A stretch of 64,000 bases of DNA from Nephrocerus scutellatus. Its lineage: Eukaryota; Arthropoda; Insecta; Diptera; Pipunculidae. A program made the translations under genes and the position numbers. The stretch's first letter is position 1, and every line of letters starts with the position of its first letter. Where the stretch lies: the NCBI GenBank assembly GCA_947095585.1, contig OX352762.1:29860669-29924668 (forward strand), read 5' to 3'. A model generated the notes under the pieces. The model was not told where the DNA came from, made no database searches, and saw nothing but the letters and a program-made list of their open reading frames with translations. Positions 53,824 to 63,744 of this stretch are shown here, piece after piece.

Positions 53824-54772
53824 AAAAAACAACCCATAAAAATTAAAATTTTTCATCTAAATTCTCTAATCGCAGAAATTGATATGGGAGCCCCTCGATC
53901 CTGGGCCATTTTTTTTATTGTAGAAGAAAATCATCGAAACAAACATTTGACATCAGATGTTAAAATTGAAAAAGCTCAGATCATTTTATTCTGAGCACTT
54001 AGAGCACGCTCATACTCTGAGCAAATAAGAAACACGAACATTTATCTTGAGAACTCTTTGACTGCTCTGAACTAATTTATGAAAACGCCAAATGACAGAA
54101 TATTGTGAAAACTTGTTGTTCTATCTGTATGTTGATATCGACAACAAAAAAAACGACATCAATAAAAATACAATTCAGTATATAATAAAAATGTAAGTTG
54201 AAGTAAGCATAAAACATGTATGTCTCGTTTCATTTGCTGGGTTCATTTGTGCGTGCGCTAAGATTTCTCTCTCTCTCTCCACCACCAACAAAACCATGCA
54301 GCGCAGCCGACTGCGCAGCACACACCGCACAAAGTCCATAAAGGGCGACGAATATCTGATGCCAGTACAGATATTTAAAAAATGTATAAGGGCCTTGCGG
54401 CCGAACCCGGGACCCGATCACTACCAAATTTTCGAAAAAGTATTGTTTATTGGGTATACACATGTGTGTAAAATTTGAAGAAAATCGGGTAAATTTTTTA
54501 AAGTTTTTGTTTGGGAGCCCCCCGACCCCGCAGCCCGAGGGGCCTCAAAATTTAATAGAAAGTGTTGTCTCCGGAAATACGCATGTGTGCAAAATTTCAA
54601 TAAAATCGGGCCATGGGAAGTGGGTTAAAAATTGATCGCAAGAATCCACGACAGACGACCGACCGACCGACGACCGACCGACGACCGACCGACGACCGAC
54701 CGACGACCGACCGACAACCGACCGACGACCGACCGACGACCCACGGGCAAGTGAAGTTAATATAGAGAATTT
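53824..54772 (-). mobile_element. Family A composite copy, inverted
   Basis: This is the reverse complement of the copy at 38343-39291 and nearly identical to it, including the unique block with GCGCAGCCGACTGCGCA and the CTCTCTCTC run. The slot is an expanded GACGACCGACC 11-mer array at 54653-54745. Both ends are present (CAACCCATAAAAATTAAAAT and GAAGTTAATATAGAGAATTT). It lies about 15 kb from its twin, in the opposite orientation. Confidence 0.85.
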
Positions 54773-54774
54773 AA

Positions 54775-55200
54775 AAAAAATGGAGGTGGGCACAACACGA
54801 CTTTCTTTTACGGACGGGACTGGATATGTATATTAAATTTTTTTTATTTATTTTTTTTTTGTTTTTTGCTTAAATTTCTTTTTCACTTAAAAGATTTCTC
54901 CTAAGTGCTATATTTTTTGCAAAAACTCGAAAAACTGTAAGTAAACTGTTATTTCCGGCTGTTCGATTTCCGTCAAAATTATCTGGCCCCTCACATTTAA
55001 CGTAAAAAGCTTAAATATGAATTTTCATCCCGATAAGTTCAGCCGTCTGGATTGTAGAGTGGACAGACAGACAGACAGAGATTTTTTCATTTTCCCTTTT
55101 TCTAACTCAGGAGATACGGTAATAGGTAAATCTGCAAAAATCCCGAAAATTTTCATGATTACTATATGTACTTACTTTTACTATGTAAAAGAAAGTAAAA
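54775..55200. other. No gene recognised
   Basis: Poly-T-rich sequence. A CAGACAGACAGACAG tract at about 55062 may be the slot of a very decayed head-like module. Confidence 0.3.
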
Positions 55201-55202
55201 CC

Positions 55203-55440
55203 AATCCATAAAAAAAAATTTTTTTGAATAAAATCGGGTAAATTTTGAAAAAAATTATTTAGGAGCTCCTTGGTATTCATCACTTCAATTATTTTACAGA
55301 ACGTGTTGTAATCGGAGATATATGTGTAAAGTATTAATAAAATCGAGTTTTAGGAAGTGGATTAAAAATTGATCACATGATTTGGCGACAAAAAAACAAA
55401 CAAACAGACGGAGCCGCTAAGGTAATATAGAGAATTTAAA
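55203..55440 (-). mobile_element. Family A repeat, short decayed copy
   Basis: On the plus strand: AATAAAATCGGGTAAATTTT, AATCGGAGATATATGTGTAA, AAATCGAGTTTTAGGAAGTG, ATTGATCACATGATTTGGCG, an AAACAAACAAACAGACGG slot and GGTAATATAGAGAATTTAAA. The tail is lost. Confidence 0.7.
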
Positions 55441-55450
55441 ATAAGCAAAT

Positions 55451-55640
55451 TTGGTCTGACGCTTCAGAGAAGGCATAGATTGATATATGGAAGAAAAATA
55501 TTCCTCTCTTGAGGAAGGCAAAACAGAATTCCAATGTATTAAAGGAATTTAGTTTCACCGGCGAGGAAGTACATAACAAAATCCATATGATTAAATAAAA
55601 AAAAGTAAATTTCAAAAAAATTATTATGTCAAGTTGAAAG
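55451..55640 (+). pseudogene. Myb/SANT-like DNA-binding domain fragment
   Basis: One frame reads WSDASEKA, a stop, IDIWKKNIPLLRKAKQNSNV, LKEFSFTGEEVHNKIH, then a second stop and KKVNF. Trp at the start, WKKNIPxLRKAKxNxxV in the middle and FTGEEVHNKIHNxxxKYxKE at the end are the pattern of trihelix/SANT-like domains. These are found in fly DNA-binding proteins and in the second protein of Harbinger elements. The rest of any protein is not visible. Confidence 0.45.
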
Positions 55641-56229
55641 AATAGTTAGACGGTTTAAATCTCAAACATACACTGCGCTTCACTAGATTAGATGCACATC
55701 ATGCACATTTTGGAGATAAAATTGATACATCTCCAGCTATATTTCAGAAAAGAAAAAACAAATGGTGGTGAAAGTTAGAGTAGTTTGTGGTTAATACAAA
55801 TTCAAGTTTTAAAAAATATTCAGAACAAGATAACGGTACATTAGAGACCTTTTTGCCAAATGAGTCAGAGTGATGCGTTTAAATCGGTTCATAAGCAAGT
55901 CTTATAGTCGGATCTAAGTCCTATATTCCGAGTTTCATACGAATCGCTTGAGAAATGGCTTAGTTCCTGAAACTACAAACGCTATTGGTCAGATCCCAGA
56001 ATTTCCATAGGAACAAACGCTGGGGTAGCTTTTTGCTTATTTGTGGACCGATTTGGCTCAAATTCACACCATATAATATGATTAAAATCACCTTACAAAT
56101 GAATGAAAATAAATATGTTTTTGGTTTTTATGATAAATGATTTTTTTGATAATGAGTAGAACCACCTTTGATGAAGATAACTTCAAAAATTCGAAAATGG
56201 AGTTGTACAATGGGGCCAATTAATTGCCT

Positions 56230-57000
56230 TCTTATTCCAGGGAAGTTTCTACATTTTCTATAGTGTTATGGTCTGGCGAATATGGCTGCCATGGTAAAAG
56301 TTTAATATTTTTACTGACCACAAACGATTTAACAATGTGAGCGGTGTGTATAGAAGCGTTGTCGTGTTAAAATATCCATGAAAGTGGTCCAAGAAATCGT
56401 TGATTTTCGGAAAAGCTGATTCCAACACCGCTTTGTAGTTAATTTCTGTCATTAAGCTTTGTACCACTAAGTCGATGGTGCTATTATCATCTCTTCTATG
56501 ACGGCGGCTTTAAAATAAATAGATAGCGCTTGTTTTCTTAGATCATGGAAGTCCATTTAAATAGAACTTTTTTTCTCATAAAAGACTACTTTTTCCAGTC
56601 ATTCGAACTTGTTCCTCGTTGTACATACCAGGTCATGTTGTTTTTCGCGAATTGTAAGTATTGAATATTTCGCGAACATTAAGTGATGGTTTTTTCTTCA
56701 GCTTTAGTTGCTTGATGTAATGCGAATAACTCGTGCTAGTCGTGTTAGTCGCACGACGAACGGTAGATTTACTTGCAGTAACACCAGCTGCTTCTCTGAT
56801 TTTAGCTGTCGAAAAAGCTGAATTGGGGGATATTTTTCGTTTTTCCGTTGGTGTAAGGGCCGTAGAAACATTTCATTTGTAATTTTTCCCATACATTTTC
56901 AGATCCTTTAAATAATTGACAACAGCATGATCACTCCGACTGATCTTCTGACCGATGGCGCGCTTAGACAAGCCTTCCGAATGCACATAGTCAATGCGCC
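56230..57000 (-). pseudogene. Tc1/Tc3-type transposase relic
   Basis: Reading the minus strand from about 57000: GLSKRAIGQKISRSDHAVVN with YLKD (helix-turn-helix), KIREAAGVTASKSTVRRATN, a decayed FYEKKKFYLNGLP block where FSDEKxFNLDGP is expected (first Asp lost), and HDNASIHTAHIVKSFVVSKN with PWQPYSPDHNTIEN. The spacing from the second Asp to the Glu of IEN is 34 residues, the DD34E arrangement of Tc1-type enzymes. Stops and frameshifts abound. I did not find inverted repeats. Confidence 0.78.
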
Positions 57001-57067
57001 GATATGAATGTGTCGAAGCTTATGAAAATTACTTAAGATCGGTTTCGCTTACCCACTGGTGTGCAGG

Positions 57068-57168
57068 TTATTAAATTCCTTAAATTAAATTCGCGTGCCC
57101 CGCGTGTGTTTTTGGCTGTCCGGCTGGCAGACCAAATCTTTGATAAATTTTTAACCCACTTCCTAAAG
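57068..57168 (+). mobile_element. Family A head, cut by a LINE
   Basis: TAAATTCCTTAAATTAAATT, CGCGTGCCCCGCGTG, a TTTGGCTGTCCGGCTGGC slot, CAAATCTTTGATAAATTTTT and AACCCACTTCCTAAAG form a diverged head. At 57169 the sequence switches to the LINE. The body segment at 61430 may be the severed remainder. Confidence 0.6.
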
Positions 57169-57185
57169 AATCATTCAACTTTCTG

Positions 57186-57930
57186 TGTGCAACTTTGGAT
57201 GAGATGAAAGTCACCTTGAGCCGTTTAACAAAAGACACGAAACATATTGATCACAGGCTAACAAAAAAAGAAAACAAATATGACCAGCAGAGCGAAAAAA
57301 TAAATATGTTGGAATCGTCCGTTTCAGGAATTAAATGGTACTAATCTTGTGGTATGTGGTATTCCATCCGAATGTGATGATATTGGTAGCCTGATGGTTG
57401 ACTTAGTCAGTATGTTGGGCATACAAATCAAGAATGAAGACATGATTGAAATAAAACAAATGGTGCATAATAAACATAGTGTTTCACAATTAAAAAACCC
57501 ATTTTTTGTTAAATTTAAAACAATTGAAATTAAAAACAACATCCTAACTACATTTCGTAAGAGCAAGTTATTATTCCATAGGGAAGTGGCTGATAAACTA
57601 TCATTGGGTGGACCGAATCAGAAAATTCATCTACTGCAACACTTTACTATGTTCCAATCAAAACTGTATAATGCAGCTAAAATCATTAAAAACGAATTTA
57701 GTTATACATTTTTATGGTGCAAAAACAACAATATATACTTACGGAAATCGGCTGAAACCAAAATTCATCACATCATGTCTTTTAACGATATTCACCGCAT
57801 CAATCTTAGTATGGAGAATTCTTCAGAGAGAGATTTGGCAATTCCGAGTTGGAGTGCGTCATCGTCAGCGGGATTGTCAATTTCGTCTTATAAATATGGG
57901 TTTGAAGTTAATGTTTCTACAATTAAATAA
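57186..57930 (+). pseudogene. LINE ORF1 (coiled coil plus FP25K-like C-terminal domain)
   Basis: The N-terminal part is a coiled coil (LDEMKVTLSRLTKDTKHIDH, KINMLESSV). The frame 57349-57930 gives VVCGIPSECDDIGSLMVDLV, FFVKFKTIEIKNNILTTFRK and TFLWCKNNNIYLRKS. This is the layout of insect LINE ORF1 proteins whose C-terminal part resembles the baculovirus FP25K protein: ELxxxGIP, then VxFxxxxxRxxxLxxxRKxK, then WxxNGxIxxRK. It would bind LINE RNA. A frame change near 57330 separates the two halves. Confidence 0.65.
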
Positions 57931-58329
57931 GATATTTACGATAATGAAGCACCTGAACTCATGTAATTTTATGTTTATACTTATCTTCAATTATTTTGAC
58001 TCCACTTTTGAAGTCAATGTTAATTCTCAATTAATTCCTTTCCATAATAATGGTTTCTCGCTTTGCTTGTTTACTTTTATTTTTGACGTTTTATCTTATC
58101 TATTAATTTGCTGTTTCAATAATCTGGTACATTTTTTCATTATTCTTAAACATAAAGTACACTTCCTTACTTGCATTAACTTTACAAATTTTTGCATTAC
58201 TGATATCAATTTTATTCCTGTTCTTTATTCAACTTATCTTTGTATACGTATTTCTTGCGCATACATATGGTTTGCTTATGAAAAGGATTTATGTCAGAAA
58301 CAATTTTTCTTGCGTAATATCGAATAATT

Positions 58330-59065
58330 TATTTATTTTATTAATTTTTATCGGATTAATGGCTAATTCTTTTTTTAGGTATAATTTCATTTTACAAAAC
58401 ATTAGAAGTATGAGAAAAAATTTAGACTTATTTTTTGCTAATATTAATGCTTTGAATACTGAGTTTGATATCATTTTTCTAACTGAAACCTGGATAACAA
58501 GTTCAGAAATTAATGAATACTACCTTAATAATTTTGATTTACACGCCAATTGTAATGATCATAATAGGTCTGGTGGTGTGGCTATATTTATTAAATCCTC
58601 TATGAAGTACGAAGTTTCATCAATAAGTTTTACATCAGCTGATGTGATTAAATTAGTTAACAAGTGAAAGATGATTATTTAATGTTGTGTGCTTCTTTTG
58701 GCCATGAATCGCAATTAAATGATGCAACTAGACTCTGCTCCAACACTTGTATTGACCATGTTTTTTTAGAATCACCACAAAACCGATTTACTATGCAACT
58801 CGATAATTTAAATCTGGGTGTTACCGATCACAATTCAATCATCCTGACAGTGACTGTAGACCTGGCGAAGAAGAAAAATGTGTGCAAATCAGTAGTTCAT
58901 ACCAAAATAAATTATAATGTCCTTGTCGATACTATAATTACGTCTGACTGGAGTTCAGTTTTAGAGTCTATGGATCCAAATACGGCTATTAATGAATTCC
59001 TAAATATATACAACTATTGCATAAATCAAAGCAAATCAAACCTTAGATATCACATACATTATTGA
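58330..59065 (+). pseudogene. LINE endonuclease domain, internally deleted
   Basis: The first piece has FILQNIRSMRKNLDLFFANI with the catalytic Asn, FDIIFLTETW with the Glu, and RSGGVAIFIKSS. After a stop at 58665 the sequence resumes at LMLCASFGHESQLNDATRLC, then CIDHVFLESP and GVTDHNSIIL with the terminal Asp-His. The GDFN block between them is missing, roughly 60-80 residues by comparison with the 5506-6377 copy. Confidence 0.75.
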
Positions 59066-61026
59066 ATATGATTAACTATGAAAACAAATTATCCAAAAAG
59101 TTATCAAAAAATAAAAATATTGTTGGCTTAAAAAATAAGTTTGAGAAAATTAATTCCAAAATAAAGTCCCTGAATCCCAAGACAAAAGAGAAATATTATA
59201 AAAACAAGTTTCATAATGCGACCGATTCGAAACTGAAATGGAAAGTGGTTAACGACCTTCTGGGTAACTCTACCAATAATAATGTTTTACCGTCACTTGA
59301 AATTGGAAACAATGTTCAATCTGATCCATTACTATTGGCCAACACCTTCAATAATTATTTTATTCATGTCCCGTATGACATTCTCCTAGCAAATCAGGAA
59401 TCAGTGTTCCTTAGTAATGAAATCCGTGACAGGTTAGTTCATAATAGTTATAGCACAGCAAACATGTTTTTTTTCCCAACTTCTGAAAACGAAATTATTT
59501 CTATTGTCAAAAAACTAAAAATAAGTAGTTCCTGTGGTGTTGACGGAATATCTAATTTAACAATTAAAAATTCTATTATTAGTTTAGCTCATATCCTAAC
59601 TTTCATTTTTAACCTCTGCTTAACTACAGGTGTATTTCCAGATAGACTTAAAATAGGTACGGTTATACCTCTCTTCAAAAATGGAAATAAAAAGGATATC
59701 ACTCACTATCGCCAAATTACCCTCCTGAGCTCATTCTCAAAAATCCTTGAAAAGCTTGTTAAAGTTAAGCTAGTAGACTATCTAGGAAAGATTAAGTTTC
59801 TTGATAGCAGGCAGTTTGGATTTATAAAAAATTCATCAACAGAAAAGGCACTTATTTCCTTTTTGACTCCTTTGCATAATTCTTTAAATGATAATCTTGG
59901 GGCGGCATCTCTTTTTATCGACATTTCAAAAGCTTTTGATACTGTAAATGATAAATTGTTACTATCTAAACTGTCCCATATTGGGGTTAGAGGAGTAGCA
60001 TTAAGGCTATTTAAATCGTACCTTTTTAACAGAATGCAAACTGTACGTATGATGTATTTAGTAGTGAACAAATGGTAAATGTTGGTGTACCACAGGGGTC
60101 GGTTCTAGGACCTCTACTTTTCCTAATTTATAGTAATTCTATTTTTAGTCTTGATTTGAGAGGTGAAATAGTTGTATTTGCAGATGATATGGCTTTAATT
60201 TATTCGAGCTCAAATATTGACGGGATAAAATCATTGATTGATCATGATATTGCGAGCCTTAAAAAATGGTTTTACGTTCACAACATGATTTTGAGCTCCA
60301 AGTCGAAAGTTATGTATTTCAATGTGGGTTTTTCTGTTGCAGAATATACCCCACATTTATATCATTCTCTGTTATGTAATGACTCAGTATGCGATAAATT
60401 TTGCATTTCAATTGATGTTGTGAATTCATTCAAGTACTAAGGCCTGATATTAACTTTGAAAACCATGTATCTTGCCTTAAAAAAATCTGTGCTATGCATT
60501 ACGGACTTTTTACTGTTTGCGTAGAATTTGCAGCCCAGAGTTTTTGAGAGTTCTATATTTTGCTATGGTGGAATCTCACATACAATATGGTCTATCATGT
60601 TGGGGTGGTATTTATGCTTCAAATATATCCTCAATTAAGTCAATTCAAAAAACAATACTAAAGGTTATGAACTTTAAGCCGAAAATCACACCATCTTTTC
60701 CTCTGTTTGTAAAATATAATATTTTACCGTTACGATATTTATACGTATTCAAGGTTCTGAAAATGTTCTATGTAATGAGTGGAAATCGAATTGTCGACAA
60801 TCGCAATACTGAACCATATTTATTCCGAAATTCTAATCGAATCAAAATTCCAGTTCCAAAGAAAGAACATTTTCGGAAATTCTTTGTTTATACTTCTCCA
60901 AAATTATGTTGTCAATTACCAGACCATATTGTTCATGTTAATAATTTAAAAGAATTTTGTCGTTTAGTCAAGAATTGGGTGTTTGCGTTTAGCGACATCG
61001 AAATTTTATTTGATATCTTAATATAA
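59062..61026 (+). pseudogene. LINE reverse transcriptase
   Basis: The first frame (to 60078) has SSCGVDGISNLTIKNS, GTVIPLFKNGNKKDITHYRQ, FGFIKNSSTEKALISFL and LFIDISKAFDTVNDKLLLSK. A frameshift near 60072 leads to [20 protein letters not shown] and [14 protein letters not shown] with the FADD catalytic pair. After a stop at 60438 the thumb region follows (ESHIQYGLSCWGGIYASNIS, LPLRYLYVFKVLKMF). The catalytic Asp residues are all present, so loss of function comes from the frame breaks. Confidence 0.85.
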
Positions 61027-61261
61027 TACCAGGATAAGTTGCTTAAATTCTTTTCAAAAGTGTAAAATACTATACAATACGATCAATATTTTTAAATGTA
61101 ATTAAACTTAATAAGTCTCACACTACGAATCGTGCTCCGTTACATTTTCGGTGAAAATATGGAGTCCACTACATATTTATTTTCTATAAATGTATTTTTA
61201 TTTAAAATTGTAAACTTTATGAAGATGAAAATAAATAAATAAATAAATAAAAAATATTCGG

Positions 61262-61425
61262 CGTGAAAGACCATAGACCAAGGCCTAGCTTCTCGCGACA
61301 ATTTGCGTTGTGCATATATATTTTTGCACACAAATGGAAGGGAAAAACAATTTAATGCCTTATCCGAACGGCGAATTGAGAAGCTTTCCGTGACAAGTTA
61401 TTATTCTCGGACGTTTGTCAGACAT
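61262..61425 (-). repeat. tRNA-derived SINE, 3' part
   Basis: On the plus strand: GAAAGACCATAGACCAAGGC, GCGACAATTTGCGTTGTGCA, AACGGCGAATTGAGAAGCTT and CCGTGACAAGTTATTATTCT are co-linear with 16727-16900 of the full copy. The Pol III head is absent. It lies directly beside the LINE tail. Confidence 0.75.
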
Positions 61426-61429
61426 TTGC

Positions 61430-61670
61430 CAGTGATCGGGCCCCGGGGTCGTGGGGCACCCATACAAATTTTATAAAAAAAGTACCCGATTTTCTTCAAA
61501 TTTTATACGCATGTGTATCTCCAGTGGACAAAACTTTTTGTAAAAATTTGGAAGTGATCGGGCCCCAGGGTCGGGGAGCTCCCATACAATTTTTTTAAAA
61601 GTTGGCCCGATTTTATTCAAACTTTGCACACATGTTTATATCTGATCAGAGAATTTTTTATGAACCTTCA
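61430..61670 (+). mobile_element. Family A body, two units and partial tail
   Basis: GTGATCGGGCCCCGGGGTCG, CCCGATTTTCTTCAAATTTT, ATACGCATGTGTATCTCCAG, a second GATCGGGCCCCAGGGTCGGG and TTTGCACACATGTTTATATC, ending ATCAGAGAATTTTTTATGAA. There is no head; it may belong with the head at 57068. Confidence 0.68.
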
Positions 61671-62065
61671 AGCATCACACGCGTCACACGCGACTCTCAA
61701 CATGCGTCATATGCGGGATCTTAGAAATGTCCTTGGACACTGAGATGTACAACAAAGTTTCAGCTCTCTAGGTTGTGCCAAAGTGTACCACAAAAAAGTC
61801 GACGTAGGTCGGGGCTATTCCAAAGATTAGCCCATTTCCAAGCATCGCACGCGCCACATGCTAATTGAGGTTAAGCTACTCACAAATTTTCAGCTCTCTA
61901 GCACGTGTGGAAGGTGGTTAAAGAACAGGTCAGGCCTGTTCAAAAGATTAAGTAATTTTCCACGTATTATGGCGCAACACGCGTCATACGCAGAAATGGC
62001 TGAGAACTGAGAACTGAGACTGAGCTGCTTAAAAAATATCGGCTCTCTAGGTCGTGAGGAAACTG
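61664..62065. repeat. Three degenerate tandem units of about 150 bp
   Basis: Each unit has an ACACGCGTCAYACGC-like block (61678, 61846, 61978) followed about 80-90 bp later by TTTCAGCTCTCTAGGTTGTG-like sequence (61757, 61897, 62038). The units are degenerate but the order is constant. No coding potential is seen. Confidence 0.6.
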
Positions 62066-62139
62066 ACAGACAAGAAAAGTCAAGTTAAATAAAAAAAATT
62101 AAAACATATGCGAAGCCAAAGAAAAAATTCAAAATATGA

Positions 62140-62272
62140 CCCAAAGAGTAAATTTTAATTGTCGCCGGAGGTACACATGTGTGCAAAGTTTCAATAAAAT
62201 CGGGCTTTAGGAAGTTGATTAAAAATTGATCGCGAGATTCCACCGGCATGAAGTTAATATAGAGAATTTTAA
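62140..62272 (-). mobile_element. Family A head, short
   Basis: On the plus strand: GTACACATGTGTGCAAAGTT, AATCGGGCTTTAGGAAGTTG, GATCGCGAGATTCCACCGGC and GAAGTTAATATAGAGAATTT. The simple-sequence slot is almost empty here (CCACCGGCATGAAG). It lies about 320 bp upstream of the RhoGEF2 exon at 62596. Confidence 0.72.
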
Positions 62273-62595
62273 AAGGATTCCACAATCGTATACAAAATTT
62301 AATTTATACCGCAAGTTTATGCTACCCGCTGTTACACATAAAATTGATTTGTGTAATCTCGATTGCAGGGTTTGCTAATCTCCTAGGGTGGGTATATTTC
62401 CTAAAATACTCGTATCAACTAGAAAATATTCCTTCTGCTGTTGTTATAAGGTAATATGGCCTTCGGTATAAATTTCAAGTTCCAGCTAATTGTCGCTTTT
62501 ATAATTATAACCATGATAATATAAATTACATTTCAACGATTACATATAATTAACCGTAAAACAAATTCTGAAAATGTATTTTTAAACATTTACAG

Positions 62596-62732
62596 CGCAC
62601 GTAATTGTTGAGCTAGCAGTCAAACGAAGTCAAAAAATGCAACGCCCCAACTCAGTTGGCATTGGTCCGTCAACGCCCATTCTATCGGCAAGAGATCGAA
62701 CCGCATCGATTACGGGTCCCCAGCCAGTTGAT
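62596..62732 (+). CDS. RhoGEF2: RhoGEF2 exon: end of PDZ domain and linker
   Basis: This 137-bp exon follows the acceptor TTTACAG (ending 62595) and ends at GAT before the donor GTAAGT (62733). Phase 1 in and phase 0 out match its neighbours. It encodes the last PDZ strand (VIVELAVKRSQK) followed by a Ser/Pro-rich linker containing STPILSARDRTASITGPQP. The linker resembles what I recall of the Drosophila protein, with substitutions expected of a different fly genus. A 66-bp intron follows, the only short intron in the gene here. Confidence 0.9.
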
Positions 62733-62798
62733 GTAAGTTGAGTCTATGCTTTCTTTTATAATTTCAATTCAATTCAATTTCATTAATGTATTTCGAAG

Positions 62799-62972
62799 AA
62801 TGCCAAACGAAGAGAAATGGAGTCATACAAAATTCAGACCCTACAAAAGATGCTCGAGCAAGAGAAGCTCAATATGGAACGACTAAAAGGCGATTCGAAT
62901 AATCCAAGTTACAAAACATCCGAAGCAAATGTACGAAAGTTAAAAGAACAACTTCGACAGATCGGTGCTGAG
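62799..62972 (+). CDS. RhoGEF2: RhoGEF2 exon: coiled-coil segment after the PDZ domain
   Basis: This 174-bp exon gives 58 codons, with acceptor TTTCGAAG (ending 62798) and donor GTATGT at 62973, phase 0 on both sides. The sequence is charged and heptad-like (NAKRREMESYKIQTLQKMLE, then EANVRKLKEQLRQIGAE), consistent with a coiled coil between the PDZ and the RGS-like domain. The gene continues beyond the window: RGS-like, C1 and DH-PH regions expected of the family are not present here. Confidence 0.9.
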
Positions 62973-62974
62973 GT

Positions 62975-63740
62975 ATGTACGATGCGTAAACAAATTCATA
63001 GATACATTTACGCCGTTAATTATGTCTTCCTTTTTTGGTTTTGAATATCGTAATATTGTTCGCTTCGCTATTTGACGTGCGCTGCTTGAACAATATCATC
63101 ATTATTCGTTTTTCAAACAATAAATTCTTGTTATTTCTGTTGTTTTTATTTTACATTTTCTAATCGTAACTTCGTAACTAGACAATGTGCGCGCCTTATT
63201 AACGAAATTGGGTCACAGTAAATAATATTTTCTATTTAATGTCTTCAAAAATCGTGATTGTAGATTTTCGTAAATGTTAACTAAAAATTCTCGAAAAATT
63301 GCAATTTATTTTTGAATTCTCGATTGTAGAGACCATAGAGAAGCCTAAGTTCGTTTTTTTCTAAATCTGTTAAAATTTTAGAAACCATTAGAAGTGTAGA
63401 AAAAAATTGGGTAGATATTTGGTAAAATCTAAGTAGAATGTGAACAACTATTGTTAGAGAAACCAACAGAAACCCTTTTTCATCAAAAATATTGTCGTAT
63501 TATTAATTTTTCAATAGTCGAATATTATTTTGGATACCATTGCAATACTATACACATACGTTGAAATATAATACGGCAATAATTTTTTTTTAATTCTTAC
63601 AATTAGGATTTGTATAGATCGAGTCGAGTTTCAATCGAATATATGCAGTCGTAACACTTGGGTACATTACAACCGTTTTTTCTCTCAAAAGAATATCGTA
63701 CAGAAAAAACAGCATAATTTTTTGGGGTCTTCGTTATAAA
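62975..63740. other. No gene recognised; RhoGEF2 intron
   Basis: AT-rich intronic DNA after the donor at 62973, without a recognisable element until the LINE fragment at the right edge. Confidence 0.4.
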
Positions 63741-63744
63741 TTTT

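Larger units (their letters stand above)
57169..61255 (+). mobile_element. CR1/Jockey-type LINE, about 4.1 kb
   Basis: The plus strand carries ORF1 (57186-57930), an endonuclease (58330-59065, with the central part deleted), a reverse transcriptase (59062-60440) and its thumb region (60517-61026). An A-rich 3' end is built of AAAT repeats (61231-61250). The order and tail show a nearly full-length element. It has only about eight visible frame lesions, so it is the best-preserved LINE in the window. It is the same clade as the element at 3250-6409 but a different family. Confidence 0.87.

Noticed and set aside
57608..58327. Plus-strand 239-residue frame overlapping ORF1 of the LINE
   Set aside because: It overlaps a better-supported frame and is rich in Phe/Ile/Leu from AT-rich non-coding sequence.
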